The notes under the pieces: generated by a model
Databases searched by the model: none
Seen by the model: only the letters and a program-made list of their open reading frames with translations
What the model was told of the DNA's origin: nothing
Program-made: the position numbers and the translations under genes
From: an uncultured Bacteroidales bacterium
Lineage (GTDB): Bacteria > Bacteroidota > Bacteroidia > Bacteroidales > Paludibacteraceae
Reading direction: 5' to 3'
NCBI GenBank assembly: GCA_937911935.1
Contig: CALDQH010000054.1
Span: 1 to 23,309 of the forward strand
DNA length: 23,309 bases
In this document: piece by piece, positions 1 to 6,367 of the stretch
Layout of the letters: the number at the start of each line of letters is the position of its first letter
Position numbering within the stretch: position 1 is the first letter of the stretch

Positions 1-693
1 AGCCGAAACACCTGCTTCGCGTTTACTTAGCATCAATAAAACCGATTCATCTACATAATTATCGATTAAAACCAAACTCTTCATGGCCGATTTAATCAAA
101 TCCGTAGCAAACTTATACGCATCAAAAATCTGACCGTTGTGGAAAATCCCTTCGGTGGGGGTGTCGTGTTTAAATATTTTATCAAAAATAACTTCAAACT
201 GTTTAGTGTGTTTTTGAAGGAGTTTGTTATTTGCAAGTTGATTCTGCTCTAATAACTCAATTCTGTTATGAAGTTGGTAATTTTTGTTTAGCGAGTGGCG
301 CATAGCAACGAAAGCATCCATAATCATAATACTTGTGTTAATGGCAATGTTACTCTTCAAAACAGCTGATAACATTGATACTCCTTGCTCAGTAAATGCG
401 AATGGAAATGATGTGGAGTGTTTTAGAGAACTGAACCGGTCGCAATTTGCGACCAGTTCAACAAACTCATAATCTGTAAGTTGAAACATAAATCGCTCAG
501 GAAACCTCTCAATATTCCTTTTTACAGCTTCGTTTAAACGTTTAGTCTCCACTCCATACAGACGTGCCAAGTCGCGGTCAAGCATAACCTGTTTGCCCTT
601 AATGTTTAATATAAGATTTTCAATGTTTTCTAATGGAGTTTGCGAGGGTAGTAGTTCCTCTTTGCCCGATGGTAGTTTACTCTCTTTTGTCAT
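1..693 (-). CDS. ORF6N-domain protein, 5' part (cut by window edge)
   Basis: The frame opens with ATG at 693 and stays open for 231 codons to base 1, so the C-terminus lies outside the window. Residues about 23-120 match the ORF6N domain: a GKQVMLDRDLARLYGVETKR stretch, then NEAVKRN, IERFPERFMFQLT and later FAFTEQGVSMLSAVLKS, which are hallmarks of the family. The following part (about 135-170) is Leu/Gln/Lys rich and probably a coiled coil; the end carries GQIFDAYKF and LIDNYVDESVL, typical of the C-terminal region of Bacteroidetes members. ORF6N domains were first described in phage and mobile-element proteins and are presumed to bind DNA; chromosomal copies are common and their role is unknown. 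A strong promoter sits about 80 bases upstream. No mobile element is visible beside it, but two broken accessory genes are. Confidence 0.9.
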   Translation of the reverse strand, partial: MTKESKLPSGKEELLPSQTPLENIENLILNIKGKQVMLDRDLARLYGVETKRLNEAVKRNIERFPERFMFQLTDYEFVELVANCDRFSSLKHSTSFPFAFTEQGVSMLSAVLKSNIAINTSIMIMDAFVAMRHSLNKNYQLHNRIELLEQNQLANNKLLQKHTKQFEVIFDKIFKHDTPTEGIFHNGQIFDAYKFATDLIKSAMKSLVLIDNYVDESVLLMLSKREAGVSA

Positions 694-719
694 AACGATT
701 AAAATTAAGATGAAAAAAA

Positions 720-768
720 TGTCAATAGTCACTAGTTACTCGTCGTTCGTCGCTTGAAACTAGTAACA
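720..768. repeat. Short intergenic repeat (ACTAGT / CGTCG words)
   Basis: Between the ORF6N promoter and start codon lie two near-copies of an ACTAGTTAC/ACTAGTAAC word flanking CGTCGTTCGTCGCTTG. The inner part resembles words in the array at 15271-15310 (CGACGAACGACG), in opposite orientation. It lies inside the expected 5' leader of the ORF6N mRNA. Confidence 0.4.
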
Positions 769-773
769 TGGTG

Positions 774-804
774 CAAAGGTACATAAAAAAGGTAGAATTG
801 CAAA
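774..804 (-). promoter_or_regulatory. Bacteroidetes-type promoter for the ORF6N gene
   Basis: Read on the minus strand, TTTG (804-801) is followed after 19 nt by TACCTTTG (781-774). This matches the Bacteroidetes sigma-ABfr pattern (TTTG, about 19 nt, TAnnTTTG). It would give a 5' leader of roughly 75 nt that holds a short repeat. The match is by eye; no start site has been mapped. Confidence 0.65.
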
Positions 805-810
805 TTGTAA

Positions 811-831
811 GGACGCACGGCCCGTGCGTCC
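811..831. repeat. REP-like palindrome, copy 1
   Basis: A perfect 9-bp inverted repeat GGACGCACG / CGTGCGTCC with a 3-nt loop. The same arms recur at 15244-15263 with a 2-nt loop, so this is a dispersed palindromic unit. A further perfect palindrome, CCCGCATGCGGG, follows at 859-870. Both sit in the tail of the DUF1016 remnant. Confidence 0.75.
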
Positions 832-870
832 GCATTGAAAATAGAGTAGGGAGGGATACCCGCATGCGGG

Positions 871-1116
871 TTGTACTTTTTTATCTTCTTGATAATAAAG
901 AAGATAAAAGCGTTTCATGTCGTATAGATTTCTCGGAGATACCCCCATATTAGGGTAAAATTTCTTTAGGTCAATAGACAGCCTTTTTACATAATGGTCA
1001 CCATACTTGCTGTCAACTTTTAGTTCTGTAAGTAACTTTCCTATCACCCAGTAAGAAGTGGTGACTGTGGTGTTAATTTGTTTTGCAACTTGAAGTAAGT
1101 GCTCTAAAAAAACTAC
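871..1116 (-). pseudogene. DUF1016 (YhcG-type) N-terminal remnant
   Basis: Read on the minus strand, an open frame beginning just after an in-frame TAG (1119-1117) encodes about 80 residues matching the N-terminal DUF1016 domain: LLQVAKQINTTVTTSYWVIG, then GDHYVKRLSIDLKKFYP and GVSPRNLYDMKRFYLLYY. No ATG precedes the homologous part, and after KKVQPA the frame runs into unrelated palindromic sequence and stops at 760. Full proteins of this family are about 330-380 aa with a C-terminal PD-(D/E)XK nuclease domain, which is absent here. So this is a gene fragment with both ends lost. The family is often found beside restriction-modification or toxin-type genes; here the upstream neighbour is another fragment. 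Confidence 0.75.
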
Positions 1117-1232
1117 CTAAAAGATTGGATTGTAATAGACGCATCATTATAACCTTTGACGAGGAAACCTCTTTTTCTGACCAATATGGTACAATCGAGG
1201 TTGTCCCAGCATGGAAATGGTTGTTAGAATAA
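1077..1232 (+). pseudogene. C-terminal remnant of an AAA family (DUF4143-like) ATPase
   Basis: An in-frame stop (TAA, 1074-1076) is followed by 51 codons reading LEVSALKKLPKRLDCNRRII, then ITFDEETSF and ending VVPAWKWLLE before TAA at 1230-1232. This resembles the extreme C-terminus of Bacteroidetes AAA ATPases with a C-terminal nuclease-like DUF4143 domain, which end in an I/V-x-V-I/V-P-x-W-K-W-L-L pattern preceded by a +IIT-x-(D/N)EE strand. The rest of the gene (over 300 residues) is missing. The break lies near 1085-1095, exactly where the DUF1016 remnant begins on the other strand. The family call rests on a short stretch and is less certain than the fragment status. Confidence 0.55.
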
Positions 1233-1250
1233 GACAACTTAGCAATAACA

Positions 1251-3113
1251 TCACCCCTTCCTAACCTCCATCACGCACTCTTTGCAATTAAACGATAGTT
1301 TTAGGTAGTAGTTTTTGTGAATGAGGAACAGAGGCTCGTTCAATTTAGAGGTTCTTAATGATGACCCTTTCTCCTTTTCGGTCAACAACCCTTCGACAAG
1401 CTCGGAGGCAGAACCTTTATTCTCTTTGGGGCACGCTCCTAACGCATATCTAATGCAGTGCTTGCAAAACATCAGCACAGCCCCGTCGGGCTCTTGCAGT
1501 TCAAACGCAGGCGCGGTGGTTTCTGCCCCGTGTGCCGCATAAAAATCGCGCGCTTTTTGGTTGGCAATGTTGTTGAGGTAGCTGTCGCTTTGCAAAGGGA
1601 AAGGGTAGTGGTTAGCCGTAGGCAATACCAATGCCGCAGGCTGTCTTTGCAAACGCAAATTTACCAATGCCTCGCATACAGCCCTGCGTGCCGCTGTTAG
1701 CACCGATGAAGGAATAAAAAACGCCGTGTCAATGCCAATGTCTGAGGCTTCAAAAATGGTATCACCCAATTTGCTCAATATCCTTTTGTAATTGTCTGCT
1801 TGTGGGGTGTTGCTTTTTTCAAAAGGTCCTTCTAATACCAAACTTGCTTTGTTGATGCCGTCCGATATGCATAGCGTATCGTCTTTCAGTTCTATGCTAA
1901 CGCTTATTTTACGGGTAGCCGATGGTTTTTGCAGTAGGTGCAAAAACTGTTCGTCCGCATTGCGATATACTGCATCGCCCACTTGTAACGAGACTGGGGC
2001 ATTGGGGATAATTACACCGTTTTCTACCTTATTTACTTTGCAACCACTTAGTTCGCCATCGGGCGTAAAAAAGCAAAGCCCATCGCCATTGTGAATTTCG
2101 TTTCCTTCTACAAGCTCATGACCCGAAATGCTAAACCCTTTGGGTAGCAATCGTTTTACTCGTCCCAAATATTCACCCACCGATTTAGGCGTTTCAAACG
2201 AGAAAATGTCCTTGTTTCTGCCCTTAAAAAAATAAGTAGTAGCCCCACGATGAAATGTTTTTTGTGGATTGGGTGCAAAGGTGTAGCTGCTTACCCCGTC
2301 CGATAAACGTTTTAAATGTGGGCGCACAGCCAAGGCGGCGTCTATTTTTTGTCGATAGTAAGCCGTTAGGTTTTTTACGTATTCTACATCTTTTAATCGA
2401 CCCTCTATTTTAAACGAGCGTACACCCGCATCCAACATGTCGCCCACGTGGTCCGATAAATCAAAATCCTTAAGCGATAGCCAATGTTTTTTGCCAAACG
2501 AATGCCCCTGGGCATCTTGCAAATCAAACGGTAAACGGCAAATTTGAGCACATGCTCCTTTGTTGGCACTGCGTCCGCATAGGGCTTGGCTGGCATAACA
2601 TTGTCCGCTATAGCTTACACACAAAGCGCCGTGCACAAAAGCCTCTAAACGAACGTTGGTTTGTGCGGCAATCTCTTTTATTTGCTCTAACGATAATTCT
2701 CGCGCCAAAACCACTTGTTCGCAACCCACTTCTTGCCAAAAACGTACCTTTTCTACCGTACGATTGTCGGCTTGGGTACTGGCATGCAGGGCGATAGGGG
2801 GTAGGTTGAGGTTAAAAATACCCGTATCTTGTACAATAAGCGCATCTACGCCAATTTGGTACAATTGATGAATCAACTGCTCTGCCTCTGCCAATTCGGC
2901 ATCTGTAAGCAAGGTATTTAAGGCAACAAATACACGTGCATGGTATTGGTGTGCAAAACGTACCAATTGCTCGATGTCTTGGATGGTATTGCCGGCAGCG
3001 CTGCGGGCACTGTATTTGGGCGCACCGATGTAAACCGCATCGGCACCATGCAAAATGGCTTCGATGCCGCAGATTACGTTTTTAGCAGGGGCTAATAATT
3101 CAACTCGATTCAT
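1251..3113 (-). CDS. Peptidase U32 family protein (RlhA-like), with DUF3656-type middle region
   Basis: 620 aa from ATG at 3113 (MNRVELLAPAKN). A longer in-frame start at 3137 exists, but the likely promoter lies between the two, so 3113 is preferred. Residues 1-230 are the U32 barrel, with HASTQ near 110-114 and the cysteine set C165, C172, C188 and C192 inside CVSYSGQC and SANKGACAQICR, as in RlhA and related proteins that bind an iron-sulfur cluster. In E. coli RlhA is needed for hydroxylation of 23S rRNA C2501; TrhP, another U32 protein, acts on tRNA. A similar RNA-modification role is inferred here; peptidase activity is doubtful. A second cysteine group (CKHCIRYALGAC and NCKEC) lies at the C-terminus. 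Between its two halves is an odd insert reading SASELVEGLLTEKEKGSSLR, which looks repeat-derived. Gene ends 18 bases from the convergent ATPase remnant. Confidence 0.88.
   Translation of the reverse strand: MNRVELLAPAKNVICGIEAILHGADAVYIGAPKYSARSAAGNTIQDIEQLVRFAHQYHARVFVALNTLLTDAELAEAEQLIHQLYQIGVDALIVQDTGIFNLNLPPIALHASTQADNRTVEKVRFWQEVGCEQVVLARELSLEQIKEIAAQTNVRLEAFVHGALCVSYSGQCYASQALCGRSANKGACAQICRLPFDLQDAQGHSFGKKHWLSLKDFDLSDHVGDMLDAGVRSFKIEGRLKDVEYVKNLTAYYRQKIDAALAVRPHLKRLSDGVSSYTFAPNPQKTFHRGATTYFFKGRNKDIFSFETPKSVGEYLGRVKRLLPKGFSISGHELVEGNEIHNGDGLCFFTPDGELSGCKVNKVENGVIIPNAPVSLQVGDAVYRNADEQFLHLLQKPSATRKISVSIELKDDTLCISDGINKASLVLEGPFEKSNTPQADNYKRILSKLGDTIFEASDIGIDTAFFIPSSVLTAARRAVCEALVNLRLQRQPAALVLPTANHYPFPLQSDSYLNNIANQKARDFYAAHGAETTAPAFELQEPDGAVLMFCKHCIRYALGACPKENKGSASELVEGLLTEKEKGSSLRTSKLNEPLFLIHKNYYLKLSFNCKECVMEVRKG
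1389..1410 (-). repeat. Possible REP-like repeat inside the U32 coding region
   Basis: The coding strand reads GCCTCCGAGCTTGTCGAAGG, translated ASELVEG. GAGCTTGTCGAAGGG is the core of a palindromic repeat that I recall as widely dispersed in bacterial genomes. It falls in the variable spacer between the two C-terminal cysteine pairs. No second copy was found in this window, so the assignment rests on recognition only. Confidence 0.4.
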
Positions 3114-3118
3114 GTCCA

Positions 3119-3149
3119 CAAAAATACTACATCCCACTTAAATAGTCAA
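3119..3149 (-). promoter_or_regulatory. Candidate promoter of the U32 gene
   Basis: On the minus strand TTG (3149-3147), 20 nt, then TATTTTTG (3126-3119). The -7 type box ends only 5 bases before the ATG at 3113, so transcription would begin at or near the start codon, giving a leaderless or nearly leaderless mRNA. The -33 element is only a partial match. Confidence 0.45.
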
Positions 3150-3230
3150 TATCGGTTATAAAAATCAATAATTTAACAATTGTTTTTACTCTTTTAATAT
3201 GAATTAGAAGTCTAAAAATTAACATTTGCG

Positions 3231-3238
3231 TATCTTCG
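3231..3238 (+). promoter_or_regulatory. Weak -7 box upstream of moxR
   Basis: TATCTTCG differs from TAnnTTTG at one position and lies 85 bases before the MoxR start. No TTTG is present at the expected distance upstream. It is the best candidate seen for the promoter of the Bat operon, but weak. Confidence 0.3.
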
Positions 3239-3253
3239 CATTTGTTATTCAGA

Positions 3254-3319
3254 CATAAAGTCGACTAATCGACGAATCGATTGACTTTAGACTAACGACT
3301 AAACAACTAAACAACAAAA
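3254..3319. repeat. Heptamer-like intergenic array in the moxR leader
   Basis: The stretch between the presumed promoter and the MoxR start is made of related short words (AAAGTCGACTAATCGACG, AATCGATTGACTTTAGAC, AACGACTAAACAACTAAACA). AAAGTC and GACTTT face each other as an inverted pair. The same words recur at 6281-6330 and 15186-15330. Confidence 0.5.
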
Positions 3320-3322
3320 TAT

Positions 3323-4318
3323 ATGAACCAAGTAGTTGATATCAGAGAACTAAATGCACGCATCGAACAAAAAAGTGCATTTATCGATGTCCTAACCATG
3401 GGTATGGACAAAGTAATTGTAGGTCAAAAACATTTGATAGAATCATTGCTTATTGGGTTGCTATCCGATGGACATATTCTATTAGAAGGTGTTCCAGGTT
3501 TGGCAAAAACCTTAGCGATTAAAACGTTGGCACAACTTATCGATAGCAAGTACAGCCGTATTCAGTTTACCCCCGACTTGCTACCTGCCGACGTGTTGGG
3601 TACGATGATTTACAGCCAAAAAACCGAAGAGTTTGTCGTTAAAAAAGGACCTATCTTTGCTAATTTTATTTTGGCGGACGAAATTAACCGTGCTCCTGCA
3701 AAAGTACAAAGTGCCTTGCTCGAAGCCATGCAAGAACGTCAAGTAACTTTGGCAGATGCCACCTATAAGTTAGACGACCCCTTCCTTGTGTTGGCTACCC
3801 AAAACCCCATCGAACAAGAAGGTACCTATCCACTTCCCGAAGCACAAGTTGACCGTTTTATGCTAAAAGTAGTGGTTTCTTATCCTAAATTAGAAGAAGA
3901 ACGCCTTATCATTCGCCAAAACATAGGGGCAAAACCAGCACCTATCAAACCCATTATTAAGGCAGAAGAAATAATCGAGGCACGCAATACTGTACGCGAA
4001 ATTTATTTGGACGAAAAAATCGAAAAATACATTCTCGACATTGTATTTGCTACCCGCGATCCGCAAGCATACGGCTTAAACGACCTTAAAGGCATGATTG
4101 CTTTTGGTGGTTCGCCTCGTGCATCCATCAGTTTGGCAACCGCAGCCCGTTCATATGCCTTTATCAAACACCGTGGTTACGTTATTCCCGAAGACGTGCG
4201 TGCCGTTTGTCACGACGTGCTACGTCATCGTATCGGTCTTACTTACGAAGCCGAAGCCAATAACATCACCACCGAGGATGTGATTTCGGAAATCTTAAAT
4301 GTAGTCGAAGTACCTTAA
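3323..4318 (+). CDS. moxR: MoxR family AAA+ ATPase of the Bat operon
   Basis: 331 aa, full length for the family. The Walker A motif is GVPGLAKT (residues 56-63), Walker B is ILADEINR with D119-E120, and the sensor region reads LATQNPIEQEGTYPLPEAQ followed by DRFML, all typical of MoxR. The C-terminal lid domain contains FGGSPRASISL. MoxR ATPases are thought to act as chaperone-like partners of VWA proteins, coupling ATP hydrolysis to metal-dependent changes in them. Here it is the first gene of a run that holds three VWA or VWA-like proteins, so these are its likely partners in the cytoplasm at the inner membrane. The start follows AACAAAATAT with no Shine-Dalgarno sequence, normal for this phylum. 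A 176-nt repeat-bearing gap separates it from the next gene. Confidence 0.95.
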   Translation: MNQVVDIRELNARIEQKSAFIDVLTMGMDKVIVGQKHLIESLLIGLLSDGHILLEGVPGLAKTLAIKTLAQLIDSKYSRIQFTPDLLPADVLGTMIYSQKTEEFVVKKGPIFANFILADEINRAPAKVQSALLEAMQERQVTLADATYKLDDPFLVLATQNPIEQEGTYPLPEAQVDRFMLKVVVSYPKLEEERLIIRQNIGAKPAPIKPIIKAEEIIEARNTVREIYLDEKIEKYILDIVFATRDPQAYGLNDLKGMIAFGGSPRASISLATAARSYAFIKHRGYVIPEDVRAVCHDVLRHRIGLTYEAEANNITTEDVISEILNVVEVP

Positions 4319-4493
4319 TGAGTTAGGAGTTAGGAGTTAGGAATTAGGAGTTTAAATTATATTGAAAATCCTAAGTCCTTGTTCTTTCTTCTCAACTTTA
4401 AAATCAATCTTATTTAGTGATAAATTTTAAAATTCATTTTCAAGAGTAAGGTGTTAACTTCTAACTCCTCACTCCTCATTCCTAACTGTTAGA
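4319..4493. repeat. Facing heptamer arrays between moxR and the DUF58 gene
   Basis: Right after moxR, GAGTTAG is repeated three times and followed by GAATTAG (about 4320-4350). At about 4458-4492 the complement-type units CTAACTC, CTCACTC, CTCATTC and CTAACTG appear. The two arrays face each other and could fold into a long imperfect hairpin around an AT-rich centre. The right array ends directly at the next gene's start codon. No promoter motif was found in the centre. Confidence 0.6.
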
Positions 4494-4494
4494 A

Positions 4495-5361
4495 GTGGAA
4501 ACAAACGAATTATTAAAAAAAGTACGTCAAATTGAGATTAAAACCCGTGGGTTGTCTCAAAATATCTTTGCGGGGCAGTATCACTCTGCTTTTAAAGGGC
4601 GTGGTATGTCGTTTGCCGAGGTACGAGAATACCAAATGGGCGACGATATTCGCAGCATCGATTGGAACGTTACCGCTCGTTTTAATCATCCGTACGTAAA
4701 GGTGTTCGAAGAAGAACGCGAACTTACCTTTATGTTGCTTATCGATGTGTCGGGTAGTAGCGATTTTGGCACTATCAATCAGTCCAAACGTTCTATCATT
4801 ACCGAAGCTGCAGCAACCTTGGCGTTTTCTTCGCTTCAAAACAACGATAAAATAGGGGTGATCTTTTTTTCCGACAAAATCGAAAAATTCATTGCGCCTC
4901 AAAAAGGAAAAAAACATGTATTGTACATCATTCGAGAACTCATCGAGTTTAAGCCTCAAAGCAATAAAACCGATGTATCTGTGGTGCTTCAATATTTTAC
5001 CAGTGCCATTAAAAAACGTTGTACAGCCTTTTTAATTTCCGATTTTATATCGCCCGATTTTGATAAAGCCCTGATGATTGCCTCTAAAAAACACGATATG
5101 GTGGCGATGCAGGTATATGATTTGCGCGATGCCGATTTGCCCGATGTAGGTTGGGTAAAGATGAAAGATGCCGAAACTGGTCATATACAATACGTCGATA
5201 CATCCTCTGTCGAAACTCGTTTGCGTTACAACAACGATTGGAAACAACGCCAACATCATTTAAAAACGCAAATGGCAAAAAATAGGGTCGATATGGTGTC
5301 AATTCGTACCGACGAAGATTACGTAAAAGCCCTAATCAACTTATTTAGAATGAGAGGTTAG
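4495..5361 (+). CDS. DUF58 domain protein (VWA-like) of the Bat operon
   Basis: 288 aa, starting with GTG at 4495 (reads METNELLKKVRQIEIKTRG). This matches the usual N-terminus of Bacteroidetes members, so the GTG is probably the true start; no in-frame ATG is available upstream before the TAA at 4483. The conserved blocks GQYHSAFKGRGMSFAEVREY and GDDIRSIDWNVTAR identify DUF58. The VWA-like part begins with LLIDVSGSSDFG, a metal-site (MIDAS) DxSGS motif near residue 90. No membrane segment is visible, so it is likely cytoplasmic or peripheral. DUF58 proteins nearly always travel with MoxR ATPases and Bat proteins. It ends 1 nt before the next gene, indicating co-translation. The repeat array immediately before the start codon may explain the unusual GTG. 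Confidence 0.92.
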   Translation: METNELLKKVRQIEIKTRGLSQNIFAGQYHSAFKGRGMSFAEVREYQMGDDIRSIDWNVTARFNHPYVKVFEEERELTFMLLIDVSGSSDFGTINQSKRSIITEAAATLAFSSLQNNDKIGVIFFSDKIEKFIAPQKGKKHVLYIIRELIEFKPQSNKTDVSVVLQYFTSAIKKRCTAFLISDFISPDFDKALMIASKKHDMVAMQVYDLRDADLPDVGWVKMKDAETGHIQYVDTSSVETRLRYNNDWKQRQHHLKTQMAKNRVDMVSIRTDEDYVKALINLFRMRG

Positions 5362-5362
5362 T

Positions 5363-6286
5363 ATGAAAAATCGTGTAATTATAGCCTTGCTATTGTTGAT
5401 AAATGCGCTTGTGTCGTGGGCATTTTCCCCACAAGTGACGCTGCAACCCTCGCAAATTCAAATAGGCGAGCAGGCACGTTTGTGCATTTCGGTTGCACAA
5501 GATGCCAAAGAATCTGTTTCGATGCCTCTTTTGTCCGATACCATCACGGCAGGGGTCGAAATTATAGAGCGTTTACAAGCCGATACCGTATCGTTAGGCA
5601 ACAATCGTATCGAAGTAAAACAAGAGTACATTGTTACGTCGTTCGATAGTGGTTTTTATTTTATTCCGTCTTATACTTTTGCAGCTCAAACCGATAGTGT
5701 GCAAACATCGCCCGTTGGTTTGTCGGTAACAACCGTTCCCGTTAATGCGCAAACAGACGATATTAAAACCATTAAACCCATTATGGATGCCCCTCTTTTG
5801 TGGAGCGAAATTTTTACGTGGGTAGGCTATGGCTTGTTAGCGTTATTGTTGATTGGAGTGATTGTGATAGTGCTTCTTAAGTATGTATTTAACAAAAAAG
5901 TGCCATTCATTCAGGCAGAAGAGCAAGAAGTTATCCCACCTCATGTGCTTGCGCTAAGCAAGTTAGAAGCCATTAAAGCCGAAAAATCTTGGCAATCGGG
6001 CAATATCAAAGCCTTTTATACCGAGGTAACCGATGTGTTGCGTGTGTACATCGAAGGACGTTTTCAAATCAATGCCATGGAATTAACATCCGACGAAATT
6101 TTGGCATTGGTAAAAAAAGTGCCAGAAATGGACGAGGTTCGCCAACAATTAAAAGAATTGCTAACATTGGCAGATTATGTCAAGTTTGCCAAAATGGTGC
6201 CTCTCGAAAACGAAAACGAGCAAAGCCTACTAACGGCCTTTGATGTTGTCGATAAAACAAAACCAGTAGAAGAAGAGAATGTCTAA
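5363..6286 (+). CDS. Small BatD-like membrane protein of the Bat operon
   Basis: 307 aa. A signal peptide (about residues 1-20, ending VSWA) is followed by an exported Ig-like region of about 130 residues, a membrane span near 153-176 (GYGLLALLLIGVIVIVLL) and a cytoplasmic helical domain. The layout and short motifs mirror BatD: the N-terminal pattern with QIQIGEQARL resembles the BatD opening, and SGNIKAFYTEVTDVLRVYI followed by INAMELTSDEI aligns with QGNKAKFYEAAVQALWGYT followed by IPLANLTKDNV in BatD. It is not one of the named BatA-E proteins; genes like it are usually annotated as hypothetical or DUF4381-like. A role in the Bat complex is inferred from position. Its last sense codon and TAA stop (6281-6286) lie within the first unit of a GTCTAAA array. 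Confidence 0.85.
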   Translation: MKNRVIIALLLLINALVSWAFSPQVTLQPSQIQIGEQARLCISVAQDAKESVSMPLLSDTITAGVEIIERLQADTVSLGNNRIEVKQEYIVTSFDSGFYFIPSYTFAAQTDSVQTSPVGLSVTTVPVNAQTDDIKTIKPIMDAPLLWSEIFTWVGYGLLALLLIGVIVIVLLKYVFNKKVPFIQAEEQEVIPPHVLALSKLEAIKAEKSWQSGNIKAFYTEVTDVLRVYIEGRFQINAMELTSDEILALVKKVPEMDEVRQQLKELLTLADYVKFAKMVPLENENEQSLLTAFDVVDKTKPVEEENV

Positions 6287-6366
6287 AGTCTAAAGTCAAA
6301 AGTCTAAAGTCGTTGAATTGTTGAATCGACTAAACGACTCACCGAATCACCAAATCACCAACAAAA
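6281..6366. repeat. Heptamer-like array between the BatD-like gene and batA
   Basis: GTCTAAA GTCTAAA GTCAAAA GTCTAAA GTCGTTG begins exactly at 6281 and supplies the TAA stop of the upstream gene. It is followed by AATCGACTAAACGACTCACC and GAATCACCAAATCACCAAC up to the batA start. The TCACC words recur at 16686-16710, 16796-16810 and 16924-16965, and inverted at 15191-15222. Confidence 0.65.
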
Positions 6367-6367
6367 A

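Noticed and set aside
284..472. Plus-strand 62-codon open frame at the left edge
   Set aside because: It lies antisense to the clear ORF6N coding region and has no family signal.
760..1047. 95-codon minus-strand frame as an intact small gene
   Set aside because: Its start codon is a GTG inside the DUF1016 homology, homology begins upstream without an ATG, and its tail is unrelated palindromic sequence; treated as a remnant.
4319..4493. Possible CRISPR array between moxR and the DUF58 gene
   Set aside because: The units are contiguous heptamers without unique spacers of regular size, and no cas genes are present.
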